Source: Pholis gunnellus
Taxonomy: Eukaryota > Chordata > Actinopteri > Perciformes > Pholidae
Length of the DNA stretch: 64,000 nt
Direction: 5' to 3'
NCBI GenBank assembly: GCA_910591455.2
Contig: OU342806.1
Location: 18,753,841 to 18,817,840, forward strand
The notes beneath the pieces were generated by a model. It saw only the letters and a list, made by a program, of their open reading frames with translations. It searched no databases and was not told where the DNA came from. Of this stretch, positions 1-15,065 are shown piece by piece (the stretch's first letter is position 1; each line of letters starts with the position of its first letter). The translations under genes and the position numbers were made by a program.

Positions 1-2138
<2,138 letters not shown>

Positions 2139-5100
2139 TCAGTTCCTGATGCTGAACGCTTTGGTCTTCCTGATGTTGAAGAGAGGAGGTTTAATCTTTG
2201 GCTTGTCGGTCTTGTTTTCCCTGTTTGAGGAGGGGAGCCGACGGCTGTAGATGTCCGGGTACTGCTTCTGAAACTGTAGCAAAGACAATAAAAAGGTCAT
2301 GACAGAGGGATTGACTTTCTAAATTAAGCTGCCAGTATGCTTCAGGAGAACTGCTTGTTGGGACAGCTGCATTGCGTTTCGGTTAACCTAATTTTGTTAC
2401 CTGTTTCAGTTTTTTGCGGCGGTCCTTCTCACTCATGTTCTGGTCGGTCAGCAGCATCTCCAGCAGCTCCTCCATGGCCTTCTGGGAAGATTCCAGCTTT
2501 TGCTGTTCAAACTCGGCGCCGCTAATCTGACGGCAGAACGCGTAGATGGGCATCGGAACGCACACCGGATCGCCGCCATCCACGTTGGAAACGCCATCGA
2601 TCGGGACCTGGGGTCGGGAGAGAGGAAAAAAACAAAACACCTGTATGTCTCTGATGTGCTGTATCAAAGCAGATGAAGCCAAAATCCCACTTTGCCAACA
2701 AGATAGCTGTCTCTGTGTTAATACTGTGCATGGTCAACTAACAATATATTTGCTTATGTGGTTTTCTATGTGGATGCAGGGCGCATAATGCTGTGACAGT
2801 TTATGGGAGTACCTGTACGTCGCGCAGGTACTGTATATGGTCACTGATGGCACTGAGCAGGTACTCTGGGACAGAGAGGATGCTTTGTTGATGGTCCATT
2901 AGGAATGAAACCAGTCTGGTAGCCAACAGCTCGTCCAGATCGCACTCCACAGCGCTGCCCAGGACACAGCCCGAAAACGTGTGAACCATCTGGAATGAGA
3001 ACCACGACAAGGAGATGAAGAGACAGGAAGGGAACTGGTGGAATATTGGGAAACATATGAAGGTCTTGAGATGAAAAGGAAAAGGCCGCCCCGTCCGCTT
3101 TGTGCCTCACCAGTGTTCGGGTGCCGATGGCCGGGTGGAGGCGGGGCATGTCCACGTTCTGGCTGATGCGAGACATCATCCTCATGAGGAGCTGCAGCTT
3201 CCTGCGGGAGGTGGGGGGGAGGAGGAGGGTGCAGAGCTGCAGGGCCTCGATGGCCACACGCTCACAGTGAGGCTGAAGAAGGCCTACACACACACATGCA
3301 CACACACGGTCAGACGATGATGATGATGATGATGCTGATGGAGACAGGTGAGGTCTGGAGTGCAATCAGCACAGAGACAGACAGCGAATCACTCTTTGTG
3401 GCCGCATTCATCCATCACTGCTACATCACATTCAATAGATGAGACAAATGAATGGATGACGGAATTAATCAACTACAGCTACAGATGAGTCAGGTAAGAT
3501 TTACTGTAATATGCTATTTAAAAGCGTGTGCACTCCTGTGAAATATACACCGAGAGCCAGTGCTTTCTTTTGTTTACTGGAACCGTAGAAATGTTAAACA
3601 ACAGACCCCCAAAAAGTGAGATCATAGTCTGCACCTCTCTCAACTCAGATCTCACCTTTTGAGTGCAAACAGGAGTCGTATTCAAACCCTCGCATACCAG
3701 CAGTGGTTAGATGTTAGTTTGATTAGACGACAACACACAAGCAGACAGGTAGAGAGGTGAGAGGGGTCTTACTGTGCTCGGGTTTGGGTTGGGGGTGCTG
3801 GGAGATGCTGGTGGGCACACAGACGGGCGGTTTGAACAGTGAAACGGGCCGAGGCGGCTTCGACACGTCCAGCGAGCTGATGCAGCGCCGGACAACAGTG
3901 GGCGGGGGGAGCGTCCAAAGATCGTAGGTGCTGGAGGCGGGTCTGGGCTCACTGGGTCCCGCAGTAGCACGAGACCCTCGGGCTGCGGCCGAAGCGGATA
4001 AGGAAGAGGAGGAGGAGGAAAAAAGATGATAGGAGGAAAAAAGATGATAGGAGGAAAAGGAGGGGAGATGGGAATACAACGAGGGAGGACGTGAAGCCGA
4101 GGAGTGATGCTGGTCCGCGGGAGTGTTCACGTTGAGGCAGCTGGTTGCTCGACCCGGCAACTTGGGCTCGTTGACGTCTTCCTCCCTGGTTTCTACGACA
4201 ATGTCCAGACAGCTGCCTGCGCTTTGCGGCCGAGATGAGCGCCACCTGTGTGCCGCCGCCGGCCCTGCTACCGAAAGTCTGGTTCTGGTTGTAACTGCTG
4301 GAGCATTCTCACAAGCAGCGCTGTCGTCGTGGTTCGTGTTGCTATAGGCACAGGATGCCAGGCTGTCATTGGACAGGAACAGCTGTTGCCTGGTGAGAGG
4401 GGCAGAGTCATCCAGGATAGTTTCCAGCGAGCAACTCTTGGTTCGAGGCCTCGCGAAACCAACCGTGCTCAGACTGGTGCAGCTGCCTCCCAGCTGACCG
4501 TCGCCCCCCCTGGCGACGCCTCCTTTCAGCGCCGCCAGCCGCGACTGCAGCGTCCCACCGAGCACCTCGGTCATCGGCGACTCGACCTCGTCGCACGTCC
4601 CGTGCCTGAGCAGCGACAGCAGCAGACACTCTGTGGAGCGGAACGAGGTCTTGGCTGGAGGAGGGGCCGAGGGGAGGTCGGGCTTCTTGCGTTTGCCGCG
4701 TTGGTGCGTCGCGGGCGCCGCAACGTAGCCGCAAAACACTGAGAGCGGATGCACAGAAAAGGAGAAGAGCCGAGGCGGGGGCAGGCAGAGTGTCAATGCA
4801 AGCAGACGGTGAAGAGGAGAGGGAGAGGGGTTTTAGTTATTTCAAACGTTTACTGTACACAGAGAACCATCAGCTGATCAGAGACGACACATAACGGTCA
4901 TGATGCTGTTAGGACACAACAAACAGAAGTGACGACAACCAAAACCTCCGTTAGCAGTCAGAAGGCACCGTTAAAGAGGTCAGTCATTTCCCTGTAACAC
5001 AGCAAGCCTCCGCTAGAACTAAGCCCCTTAAAAGCACTGCTGTTTAACTGCTGTTCCAGGATCAGAAATAAAAGCCCACTGAAAATGGTCCGCCGTGCTC

Positions 5101-7669
5101 ACCCAGGACGTTGATAAAGAGCTCATACAGTTCGTACGTGAGTACGGGCTGCGGAAGGCTGTAGAAATAATCAGACACCGTTTTGAAGACGTCTCTCTCG
5201 AAGCCAGGGTAGGACGGCTGCGCGCTGTCGTACTTCGGCCCTAGAAACAGACAGCAGGTCAATGAGAGGGAACGATACAGCTTCAAATGACATATAGAAT
5301 CCCAACACAGACCTATGTAGGAGTTTACATTTTCTAACTTTACATAGAATTCTAAACATTAAAGGAAAAGGGTTAATTTGACTGACTGTTCACTGAGATT
5401 CCTGAGCATATGCAGTGCATAAAGGAATGCTGTGATGGCATTTAAATGTCAAGATGTAGGTGTGGAAAATTGATGCGTCAATCAAAAAATATGTATGTAA
5501 AACTCACAGTTGGCCAGGCTCTTCATGGCAGACAAAACCCAGTGCGGGAGGTCGTCTAGAGAGATGATTGACAAGTTATATAAATGATGATTTTTTTTTT
5601 ATGCTTTCTGGTGATGGAAAGGTGTTTTGGTCGCTATATAAACCTACTGGTTTTGTCGTCCAGCGTGACCACTCCGTGCTTGTTGACTTTGGTCATATTA
5701 TGGATGATGTTCTGTGGGTTTACATGACGTTGGTCTAAAACCTCATCAAGAGATGCGACGCCCAGAATCCTCTGCAGGCTGAAACACAACACGCAATTTA
5801 TTCTATGAAAGGAAACGTGTGCTTCCACTGTGTGACAAACTTGTACGGGCTGTGCGTCTTTAAAAAGTGAAGGGTTCGTACTGGGTCAGGGTGATGTCTC
5901 TCCAGATCTCCTGTTCATCCTCCACCGTTAGCTCTCGTCTGGGCACCTGCTGCTCTCCAGCTGGAGGATTCTCTCCTCCGGCTTCAAGGGCCGGGTCTAC
6001 GTTTTCCTGGAAGCCACAAACAGAGCATGAACAAAACAATTTAGACCTTTATAACCTTTAAACGTTAGTGTTGAGCTCTGCACAGATTCAATAATCCATG
6101 TCCGGTCTAACTCACCCAGGCCTCTTTCTCCTGCTGCTTCTTGATGTGTCTGAACCTGAAGAAACTGTCCTTGTCCCTGAACGAAGGCCTCTTCTTAATG
6201 GAGCCGGGGGCCGAGCCTGAAGCGGGACATGGAATGGGCTTCAGAGGGGACGTGGAGGGGAATCTGGGGGAAAAAAAGAGAGAAGACAAGAGTATGTAAT
6301 TCTGTGTGCCTTTAAAAAAAAAAAAAAGATTACAAAGCAGGTTTCTCCAAAAACGCTGCCTACCTGTACAGCACGTTGTTGTCCTCCAGGTCCTCCGCGC
6401 CCCAGCGACCCTTCACATCTTCGATCACATGGTTTTTCAGGAACTTCTTCAGGAGCTGCACCGTCTGCTGCCGGGTGACATCGGGGCCGAAATTGCTGTT
6501 GCTTCGCAGCAGCTGGTGCATCCACTCCACGGCGGCAGAGGCGGTGAAGCAGGAGGCGTAGTGCCGGAAGTTCTGCCGGTGTTTCCTAAGAGGCATACCA
6601 GCCCGGAACAACCGAGTCACCTCATTCCACTGAGACAGGGGAGGAGAACAACTGGTTCATGTGCAGCAGAAGTTAGGTCACTAACCAGTTTAATTTGAAA
6701 GGTCAGACTATGAGTCCTGAGGGACATTCCTGAATCATGTCCTTGTCTGAGCACAGCGCTGAGACGAAGGATCACGACTCCAGAGACGCTTGTAGAATAA
6801 AGGACGCATTAATTACGACTATTTACCACTTTGGAAGCCCGTGAAGCTGAATTTCTTTGGTTTGTCAGATAAAAAACAAGCAAATCGAAGATATGACCTT
6901 GTTTTCAAACTTCCATTATCTTCTGACATTTCAATAAAAGAATAAAAGATTGATGGACAGTGAAAATGATGTTCAGTTACAGCCCTGGAAGACATATCAG
7001 AGCTGTGTGATCATATTACATGATGCAGTGTGTAGCGTCAGCTGGCTCACTTTAATGAGTTGAAGGTGTGTCAAAACAAGTTAAAGCATTGTACATAGAG
7101 AGTAGGTAATTTAAATTCATGCTATGTTTTAGCTTCGTTTGTAATTGAGGTGATATAGAGAATATTAAGTAAAAACACGTGTAAACAACAGTTTTGATAA
7201 TGACGAATACAGTTATTTCGGCACCTTCTGAATGGTAAATATTTTGTGTTTTTTCTTAATATTAGCTAAACTGACACATTATTACTTTAGACCAAAACAT
7301 GACTCGATTAACGAGTTCAGGAAACTTGGTAACGTCACATGCATGATAGTCAAAAAATGGTTTTATGCAGCAAAGTATTGGAGAAGGGAACCACGTAACG
7401 CTAACTTCGCTGGATTAATGTTGGTAAGCAGGAAGTAACCATGATACACACTGTTGTGTTTATCATTTAACCTCGCGAGAAAGTGTAATGCTACTTTAAA
7501 GACGGCTAACAGTTACAGCGTTGCTGTTGAAGATACATTCTCGCATGAATTAGCCAGCAGTTAGCCCTCGTTAACGTTAGCTAGCTCACAACCTTATCAA
7601 CCTACGTTAACTTACCAGTTTAGTGGCCCGGTAGGGTCCGGGGGAGATAACACGAGAACTCATATCCAT
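2139..7669 (-). CDS. depdc1: DEPDC1, DEP domain-containing mitotic protein
   Basis: Twelve coding exons on the minus strand: 7616-7669, 6364-6629, 6116-6263, 5882-6006, 5648-5778, 5508-5555, 5103-5240, 3773-4738, 3111-3283, 2813-2989, 2401-2607, 2139-2273. They sum to 2,568 nt, or 855 residues plus TGA, against 811 in the human long isoform. The start gives MDMSSRVISPGPYRATKL, and the GPYRATKL motif is shared with human DEPDC1. The DEP domain is at about residues 20-106 (SNFGPDVTRQQT, FLKNHVIEDVKGRWG). A RhoGAP-like fold is split between residues about 185-305 (ERDVF, DYFYSLPQP) and about 627-745 (VAIEALQLC, VSFLMDH). Exon 8 inserts a serine-rich linker of about 320 residues between the two halves, including FRSTECLLLSLL. 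The family acts in mitosis and transcriptional repression. The DEPDC1B paralogue is excluded because the serine-rich exon and the C-terminal KKLKQFQK tail match DEPDC1. Every intron is GT-AG. Confidence 0.96.
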
Positions 7670-7826
7670 CACAACAAAGACAGCGCTAAAGTGTTCCCTT
7701 CATCCGATGTGAGAAGTACAAATATCCATTACTCGGAGGAGGATGTATTTAACCGATGTTTTGCTGCCCCGGATTATGAATGGCAGCATTGATGATACGC
7801 GGCTCTGCCTGGCTGCTCTCCGTCTG

Positions 7827-7866
7827 TTCAAAATTACGAGCCGTGTCCATGGGGCAACGGGATTGG
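7827..7866 (-). promoter_or_regulatory. Candidate CCAAT box plus CHR element upstream of depdc1
   Basis: Read on the minus strand, CCAAT at 7866-7862 is followed 29 nt later by TTTGAA at 7832-7827, and the start codon is at 7669. NF-Y CCAAT boxes about 30 bp from a CHR are the known layout of DREAM/MuvB-controlled G2/M genes. Seen: both motifs and their spacing. Inferred: that they function. Confidence 0.5.
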
Positions 7867-7869
7867 TCG

Positions 7870-9335
7870 ACGCACTAGTCACGTGATCAGCCTCGAAGTG
7901 TAGACAATCCTTTTTACAGTCTACGGCGACAATGAAGGCAGGCGGCACAAATACGCTTTTTACTGTCTATGCTTTAAAAAAGAAAAGAAATCTAATTTAA
8001 AATGTAAAGTCATCAAACATGCAAGCGTTTACCTGTTGAGACAACTTTTCTGTCCTTACAAATAGCTTTCTTAAACGCAGTTTGAAAGCTGCAGTGTCAG
8101 CAATGAAGTCAACTCTATTTTATTTACTGGCGTGCGCCCGCGAACACACACACACACACACACACACAGGCGCGCGCGCGCGCCCGCGCGCGGAATAACA
8201 TTAGCATATCTTTAAAGGCCTTTGTGGGGATTATACTCATCACTTAAAGGCAGAAATGGTGGGTGGTCAGACAAAAAGACAGTGGAGGTTAGAGACATTT
8301 CCAAATGAATAGATAGAGGTTGGGTTTGACTCAAGCCACTGCTGTAGTCATGCTAATGTCTGCAAACAGATACTAAAACCATAAATCGAGCTTTCTGTTA
8401 TAAAATCCCTCCAAATGTTTGAAAATACAAAAACACTCTGGGTAAAAAATAAAGAATAAGGCCAATTACCTTGTAAAATGTTAACTCCTTCCTCAATTAA
8501 AAATCTAGAATATGTAATTCTGCAAATATAGTTAATTTAAAAAGTGTAACTGCTCACTCAAAAGTGAAGGTTTTAACTTTCCATATCACACTTGCACAAG
8601 CTGCATATTGGAACAAGGTGTCAAAATGCCACAAAGTCACGCTCGTCCCGACATGCCTTGAATTCAGATTTACAGTGCTGAGAAAATGTCCCTCTTCAGC
8701 AAATAAATGTGAAAACAGCCTGCTAACTCTGCACATTCATCATTCTGCACAGCGAAGCTCAAACATCGAAATTAAGTAACTGTTAGAAAAACACGTCCCC
8801 CACCCCCCAAGAGCACACTATTTGAGAGATTCACTCTCACTTGAGCAGTCTGCAGCTCATCAAGACTCGGGGAAAAACAGAGGAACCAAAATAGGAATCA
8901 TATGGATAGAAGGATGAGGAGCAAATATATAGTTAGGGAGTACAGAAGCCAAAAATACCATGATTGCAATTCTTTTTTTAATGCCGTTAACGCAGTGTTG
9001 TCTCCAGATCACACGTAAAATGATCTTGTTCGGGTTAATTTATGTAGATTCTCGAGAAAACAAAAGGCTGATTTCTCAAGATAACCATATAAATTGTCAG
9101 AAGAAAACAGCTTTTTTTTCCCTCAAGATAATGCTAATTATGATTTGATAATTAACTTTTTTTGCAACTGGCTAATCTTCTCCTTAAATGAGGGACTGAT
9201 CTGAATGTGATGTCCAACAGAAAGACACAAACCCAATCTGTACTCTTCTTAGACCTTGTTTGATGTTCAGTCGGACATTTTCATCTTAAATCAGTTGCTA
9301 TTTGTCAAGACGCCATCAATGCTTGCTGGCTTGGC
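7870..9335. other. Intergenic spacer, no gene seen
   Basis: This is AT-rich DNA with one mixed CA/CG tract at about 8141-8193. The only open frames are short and have no family resemblance. At 8970-8987 a T-run plus TAATGCC is matched in inverted orientation at about 12549-12569, outside the Harbinger ends. Confidence 0.6.
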
Positions 9336-9489
9336 ACTCCTGGGAACCGTTCCTCGTACGTGGCTAACTGAGTTGGCCGGATAATTTAATAAATTTATGG
9401 ATGTGTTCATTACATTCCCTGGCCATGTCTGAGTAAATGAAATCAAAGAGGGCTTTTATAGAATTGCAGGTAATCGAGTTATTCAATAT

Positions 9490-10330
9490 TTCACCATTTA
9501 ATGAAAATGCATTCCTATCACTATTCATTACGGAGCTTATTATGCAGAGTTTCCCAATGTCGTTGGCGCAGTGGACTGCACGCAGAGCCCCATCAAATCG
9601 CCCTCTCGCCCAAACGAGGCAGATTTTGTCAATCGAAAAGGCTTTCACAGCATTAATGTACAGGTACTTATGACATAATTTTCCTCAAATTACATTGCTA
9701 TAAAAACAATCGTATGTCTTTGACAATAGGGGCCATGGACCTTGCAATTCCCTGCTGTAGGCTATCCATGTACTGTACAATACCCATGACTTGACCGCAA
9801 TTCATTTTAGATGATCTGTGACTCCACCTGCCTCATAACAAAATGTTGAGGCCAAGTGGCCGGGCTCCGTCCACGCCTCCAGAATATTCCGAGTCTACAC
9901 TGTGCTACAGCGTCGAGCAAGGTAAAGCAAATCTCATGTCATTCAGAAATTGCTTATTTTATATAGAGGTGATCCAACATTGTACATATCATATACACTA
10001 GGTCCCTATGATGGACTCCAATTGGAGACAGGGGTTAAGCCTGAAAGCCCTACCTCATGACCCCCTATGCAGAGCCAGCACCAGGCCCTCAAGCCCGTTT
10101 CAACGGGGCTCTTGCTCGAAAGAGAGCCCGGATTGAAATGACAGTCGGCCAACTAAAGGCCAGATTCACATGTCTGCGGGGGCTGCGGGTGGCACCAGAC
10201 AGGGCATGTGACATCACTGTGGCATGTGCAGTGCTCCACAATGTGGCTACAATCAGGAAGGAGAGGGTCCCAGTTATCATGGACCATCCTGAGGATGAGC
10301 CAGTCTTGGATGAGCAGACCGGACCGGCTG
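9490..10330 (+). pseudogene. Harbinger transposase (DDE_Tnp_4/HARBI1-like) pseudogene
   Basis: From 9544 the plus strand reads AEFPNVVGAVDCTQSPIKSP and then NEADFVNRKGFHSINVQ, the HARBI1-family core with the first catalytic Asp in AVDC. A probable acceptor at about 9810 leads to MICDST, with the second Asp. One extra A in the run near 9841 then shifts the frame before NVEAKWPGSVHASRIF, and about 2 nt are missing near the following IFR. The C-terminal part at 10057-10330 is open again (ARIEMTVGQLKARF) and carries the expected Glu. All three catalytic positions are visible but not in one frame, so no active enzyme is expected. Confidence 0.85.
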
Positions 10331-10619
10331 CAAGGGACAGCATTGCCCACCATCATTTTTATTCTATTTACATATATATTGTTGTTTATGTCCCATGCTC
10401 CGAAATCACCAAGTCAATGTCCTGTATATGAGAGTATACTTGGCAATAAAAAGAATTCTGAATAGAGGAACATGTTCAAGAATAATTTAAGAGATCCATG
10501 TTTTAGAACAAAGCCTTTATTGGTCAGCCTGTAAATGAAGGTGCACAAGAAATAAGAATTTCAGTTCAGTTACAATTCATGCCAAAGCTCACAAATACTT
10601 TAGGCAAAGCTTTGCTTTA

Positions 10620-11827
10620 CATGGTTACTCTTACATCCAGCTGGCGGTAAGCAAGTACCGCATCCACACATCCTCATGGTCAACCTGAAAAAAAAAAAAA
10701 GACAAGAAAACCATTCATAACTTTGTTCAGTGTGGTGGTCAGATGCCAACTAAACTCCGACCTTCCCTCACAATGTGAGGGTATTAAATGAGAACTCACC
10801 GCCCCATCCCCAGCAGACTGAGAGGGGCCAGGCTCCGGTGGATCAGGCCGTGGTCCAGCAGGATTTGCCTCAAGGAATGCATTGACGTAGTCAAAATACC
10901 ACTCACAAGGAGCGAGTTGGATAGGAGTATTAGTTTCCACAACTTGCTTTTACCACATCACCGGAGAACGCCGACACAAGCTATGTCCCAATTCAGGGGC
11001 TGCATCCTTCGGAGGACCCAGCCTTCGCGGTCCACACAGTCTCCTCATCGTCTGGACTGGCCTCCTGTTAGTGAATTAGGAAAATTGTCTTTGGTTTTAA
11101 AAGACACACACACACAATGAACATGTATAGAATCATTACACAATTATGCAGCAATATCAACTTACATCAGTGGGCTCCTCTCCTCTGACCAACACTATGG
11201 GTGAAGGTCCTGCCACTGCAAAATGTGACGATGGTTAATGAAATGACTAATTATGAAGGAAACTCATAGAATGAAGTGCACCTACCTTTGAGATAAGGCC
11301 TCCTCCCAGTACTGCCCCACCTCTCCAGAGGAGCTGCCCCCAGCTATGCCCACCATTATGGGCCTACCCCTATTGTGCTGGAGTGCCAGCTCCTCAGCAG
11401 GAGTAAAATCTGGAGTCTTAGGTCCTGCCCCCGTCTTGACCATAACAGCCCTCTTTTTGTTTGCTAAAATATGAAGGATATGACACCGACAAGCTGTTCA
11501 ATACATTACCATGGCACATATTGGATTGACTCACCATTCTGAATAACGTTTTTGTGATTGGTTTTTACTTGCTCCAATGTCCTCTTGATGGCTGGGTTGC
11601 AACTACATGGGGGTTGAAAGCACTCATAATTATATGACAGTATTATTAGTACACCATAGCATATCATTATTGTAGAAAATGATTAAGGTGGACTCATAAT
11701 AAGGGTTTACAAGGGTTTAGAATCACACAATTTATTTTCACTGCTTCAATTGATTGAATTTCTGATTATGAATAATCATACACAGATTCGCACACATATT
11801 CAAACTCCTAGTTCTATATGGTAATCT

Positions 11828-11858
<31 letters not shown>

Positions 11859-12260
11859 GTACATGATACATAAGCGCATACAGTACATATATCCTCATAA
11901 GTATCTATTAATTCGTATTAGTTAGATACTCTTTGTGCTTGTTTTTATCTACTTATTCTGAAAGAGTTGAGATAATTATTTTCGCATCAAGATCTCATTG
12001 GATGATGCATTCCATTAAACCTACTGCCAGCAGGCACATTTAAAGAAATATCATCTGATTGATTGGGGTGATGAGGCACTTAAAATTATCCGATACATTT
12101 TCCCAACACTTACGCATTTGCCATGCTTCTCGTCTAGCCCCTCTCAGCGGTGGCGGTGTTAGATTTCGCCATGATTATGGTCTTGAACTCTTCAAATGTG
12201 TTGATGATCATCTCCTGCTCGTCAGCGGTTTCGGCGATCGACGCTTCCCCCTTTTGAAGT
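10620..12260 (-). pseudogene. Harbinger Myb/SANT-like accessory protein pseudogene
   Basis: Read on minus from about 12260, the sequence gives EQEMIINTFEEFKTIIMAKS followed by NTATAERG and a stop where related elements continue into an AR-EEAWQ helix. A second block at about 11300-11460 reads KTGAGPKTPDFTPAEELAL and GRPIMVGIAGGSSSGE, typical of the proline/glycine linker of fish Harbinger Myb-like proteins. Pieces near 11165-11220, 10790-10940 and 10625-10680 may be further exons. The protein normally helps the transposase bind its ends. The in-frame stop marks it as dead. Confidence 0.7.
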
Positions 12261-12691
12261 AGGACGGGCACGCGCAATTATCCTGATTACTGACGTCTGA
12301 TTCGAATTAACGAGATTGTTTGAGCGCGGATCAGCCTTTGAGAAACCGAGATAGCCTGACTTCAATCATCGGGTTAATTAAAGCTGGATAATAGGACATT
12401 TGATCGACTTCGTTGAACCACGTACGAGGAACGGGGCCCCGATCTCTGATAAACAGCATTACAAATAATAGGAGACAACAACCTTTTGTTTCCCCCCGTG
12501 ATAACTGGTTGATTATCTCGAAACAAAAGCTCCCTTTAATCTCCAGATAATGGCATTAAAAAAAAGAAATTTGTAAGTGCGGCATTACTCGGCTTCCATA
12601 ATGGAGAATAACAATTTGTGATTAAGCTATTTGCAGTAAGTTATATTTTGAGGCAGCATCACATGGGATGGTGCTTTGAGTGATACAACAG

Positions 12692-12849
<158 letters not shown>

Positions 12850-13410
12850 CATAATCTTCTCTGTTGGCTCCCTGATTGCTGCCAAGCTGTTTCACCTGCA
12901 TGCTCCAAGCCACACACCTGCAATCAATCAACTCATCAGCCCTGCAGTATTTCAACTGCGCCTCTTCACACATCCAGTGCCACATTATTGTCACAGATGC
13001 TGTAATAAATAACGCTTCAGGCCGCTGTAGTTGTTTGTGTTTTCTGAGAATTCTTCCATGTGTTACTTGTGAGCGTGTTCTGCCCTCCAGGTTCTTTAGG
13101 TATGAATTGTAATGTTTTGTTTTTTACAGTTTAAGGGGATTTGCAATCTAAAAGACTCACATGGATTGATACCATTAGTTACTCAGACTTGGTCTGAAAT
13201 TTAACCATTTTTGATCAATTAAAAGTTGAGAAAAATGGAGAGAAAAGCTCTCCTTTATGCACACAGACCTGAGGTCTTCATGATGTGATTAATGGCGACC
13301 ATGAGAACCACTCTAAGTACAAACTTCAGTTAATTGTGTTTAACTTATTTCCATTTTATGCAACATTCTATTCATCTCGGAGGGTAACATTGTTATTTTA
13401 ACTTCACTAT

Positions 13411-13836
13411 TGTGATGGCTAATTTCCACTATGACTTATCTGTTTTTGTTGTCTGACCACTCAGTGTTTTGGCCCTTTTTGTATTAACAAAGTTAATCAA
13501 TGTCAGACATGGTCAGTGAGGGTCCACTCTAATTGAGTAGTATTGTGTGTGTGGGGGCTTTATCAAGGACATGATATTGTCAGCTTAGATAAGAGCTGAA
13601 TGGGGGTGCAGCCTTCCAATGGTCAATCAAAGAATGATCACTGTTGTCTTAATGATGAACTTCTCCTACCCCACCATGAGGTCAAGGCCCTTATAAGTCG
13701 TACACAACCAACACTCTGGGTGCCTTCCTCCTTCAGACCGCATTGCGGTCTGTATGAAGATTAAACCTTCTCTGCGCAGAGAATAAATACTTTAAAGACA
13801 AACTCCCTCTGTACTATTGTAGTTTTTTCCACCACA
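13411..13836 (+). mobile_element. Solo LTR of an LTR retroelement
   Basis: The element starts TGTGATGG and ends CCACCACA, a near-perfect inverted end with canonical TG...CA. It is flanked on both sides by CTAT (13407-13410 and 13837-13840), a 4-bp target duplication. Inside, a TATA-like TTATAAG at 13691-13697 is followed by AATAAA at 13782-13787, in the order and spacing of U3-R-U5. No gag or pol sequence is near, so this is a solo LTR left by recombination. I do not assign a family. Confidence 0.72.
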
Positions 13837-13840
13837 CTAT

Positions 13841-14830
13841 TTATTATGCAAAGTTACTATTAGGCAACTTTACAGATTCAGATTCCTAATACAAAATATA
13901 CATCAACTAATAAACTGTAATATCGCCTAATTATGCAATATTAAAGCAATGGACACATCAATGCTTCAATAAGTATAATCCAATAATATAGGATGGTACT
14001 TAAGTATATTTTGATGCTAATATTTAGTACTTTTACGAACATTTTGAATGCAGGAATTTGACTTGCAACAGTCAAGAGACACGGCGAAAAAAGTCACACT
14101 CACAAAAGCATGGTCCTGGTGGGTGTCCTTCACCACTGGACCGTTTCTCGGCTATCACCAACAAAGAACCAGAGAAAGCATATCAGGCTGAAGCTGCTGA
14201 CACTTCATTAACTTACATAGGAAAGGAAAAGCTTTGCTGTCTGAAAGTTGTGGGTTTAAATCCCTCAACCATCAGAGGACTGTTTCTTAAAGGTGTCTCT
14301 TGTTGGGAAAAGCTTCACTTGAATGAACTAGGATCAGTCTGTTTCCATAAAGACACAATCAGAGCTCGAGTTTATTAAAACGTCTCAGAGGAAGAAATCC
14401 TCAGAGCGACACATGTTTGGTTCTTATTTTAAGATGAAGAGTGAAACATTTTTTATCAGCTTTTCTAACTTGGGATGTGACTCATATCTCAGCTGAGATG
14501 TATCCGAGCTGCAGAGGAGTTGGTGATGGATGTCACACTGATGATGACAATAAAGGTAATCAAAGATCTTTTGGGCAAAAATGAATAAAAACGTATAAGT
14601 AAAATAGTATTGGCTCAAATTAAAAGACTGAAGAAAAAGCTTTTTTCATGAACCACATGGACATCCATTGCAGGGTCACAAGTGGGGCTATCTATCTATC
14701 CTACACTATAATCTGGCAACATATCACTAATATTTGAAAGTTATGTATCTTGTAAATAATGGCCGTCATTAAACAGTTCGAGCTCCACTTTCGATGCAAT
14801 TTTACAAAGTATGTACATGGTCTCTCTAAA
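13841..14830. other. Intergenic, no gene seen
   Basis: This is AT-rich spacer. A 106-codon open frame at 14058-14378 has no recognisable domain or splice context, and I do not call it a gene. Confidence 0.5.
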
Positions 14831-14834
14831 AGAG

Positions 14835-14906
14835 TGCCGTGACCCGGATTCGAACCGGGGTTGCTGCGGCCACAACGCAGAGTACTAACCACTATACGAT
14901 CACGGC
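14835..14906 (-). tRNA. tRNA-His (anticodon GTG)
   Basis: On the minus strand the 72-nt cloverleaf opens with GCCGTGATCGTATAGTGG and closes with GTTCGAATCCGGGTCACGGCA. The acceptor stem GCCGTGA pairs with TCACGGC, and the anticodon loop reads TTGTGGC around GTG. A-box and B-box promoter sequences are intact. A minus-strand TTTT (14827-14830) just past the 3' end can serve as the RNA polymerase III terminator. CCA is not encoded, as expected for a nuclear tRNA gene. Confidence 0.97.
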
Positions 14907-15065
14907 GAGCTGTACGTCAGATACAAGTTAACGGTCCGCAGAGATGGTACAGTCCTATGGATAGTGGACACATCTCGTTTCAAAACAGTCCCTAACGTGA
15001 TGAAGTATTATTATTATTATTAGTAATAATATAATTATTGTTGTTAAACCCGTGTGATACATACT

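Larger units (their letters stand above)
9335..12440. mobile_element. PIF/Harbinger DNA transposon, decayed
   Basis: The ends carry an inverted repeat. The left end reads CCGTTCCTCGTACGTGG at about 9347-9363 and its exact reverse complement is at about 12419-12435. Inside are the two genes expected of a Harbinger: a DDE transposase on plus (about 9490-10330) and a Myb/SANT-like protein on minus (about 10620-12260). Both are broken by frameshifts or stops, so the copy is an immobile relic. I could not find a convincing 3-bp target duplication. A length of about 3.1 kb is normal for the class. Confidence 0.85.

Noticed and set aside
4248..4742. 164-codon plus-strand open frame
   Set aside because: Antisense to the long depdc1 exon 8, whose spliced protein is conserved.
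10057..10431. Stand-alone 124-codon gene
   Set aside because: It is the C-terminal part of the broken Harbinger transposase.
14058..14378. 106-codon open frame as a small gene
   Set aside because: No domain, no splice or promoter context, and the composition is like the surrounding repeat-rich spacer.
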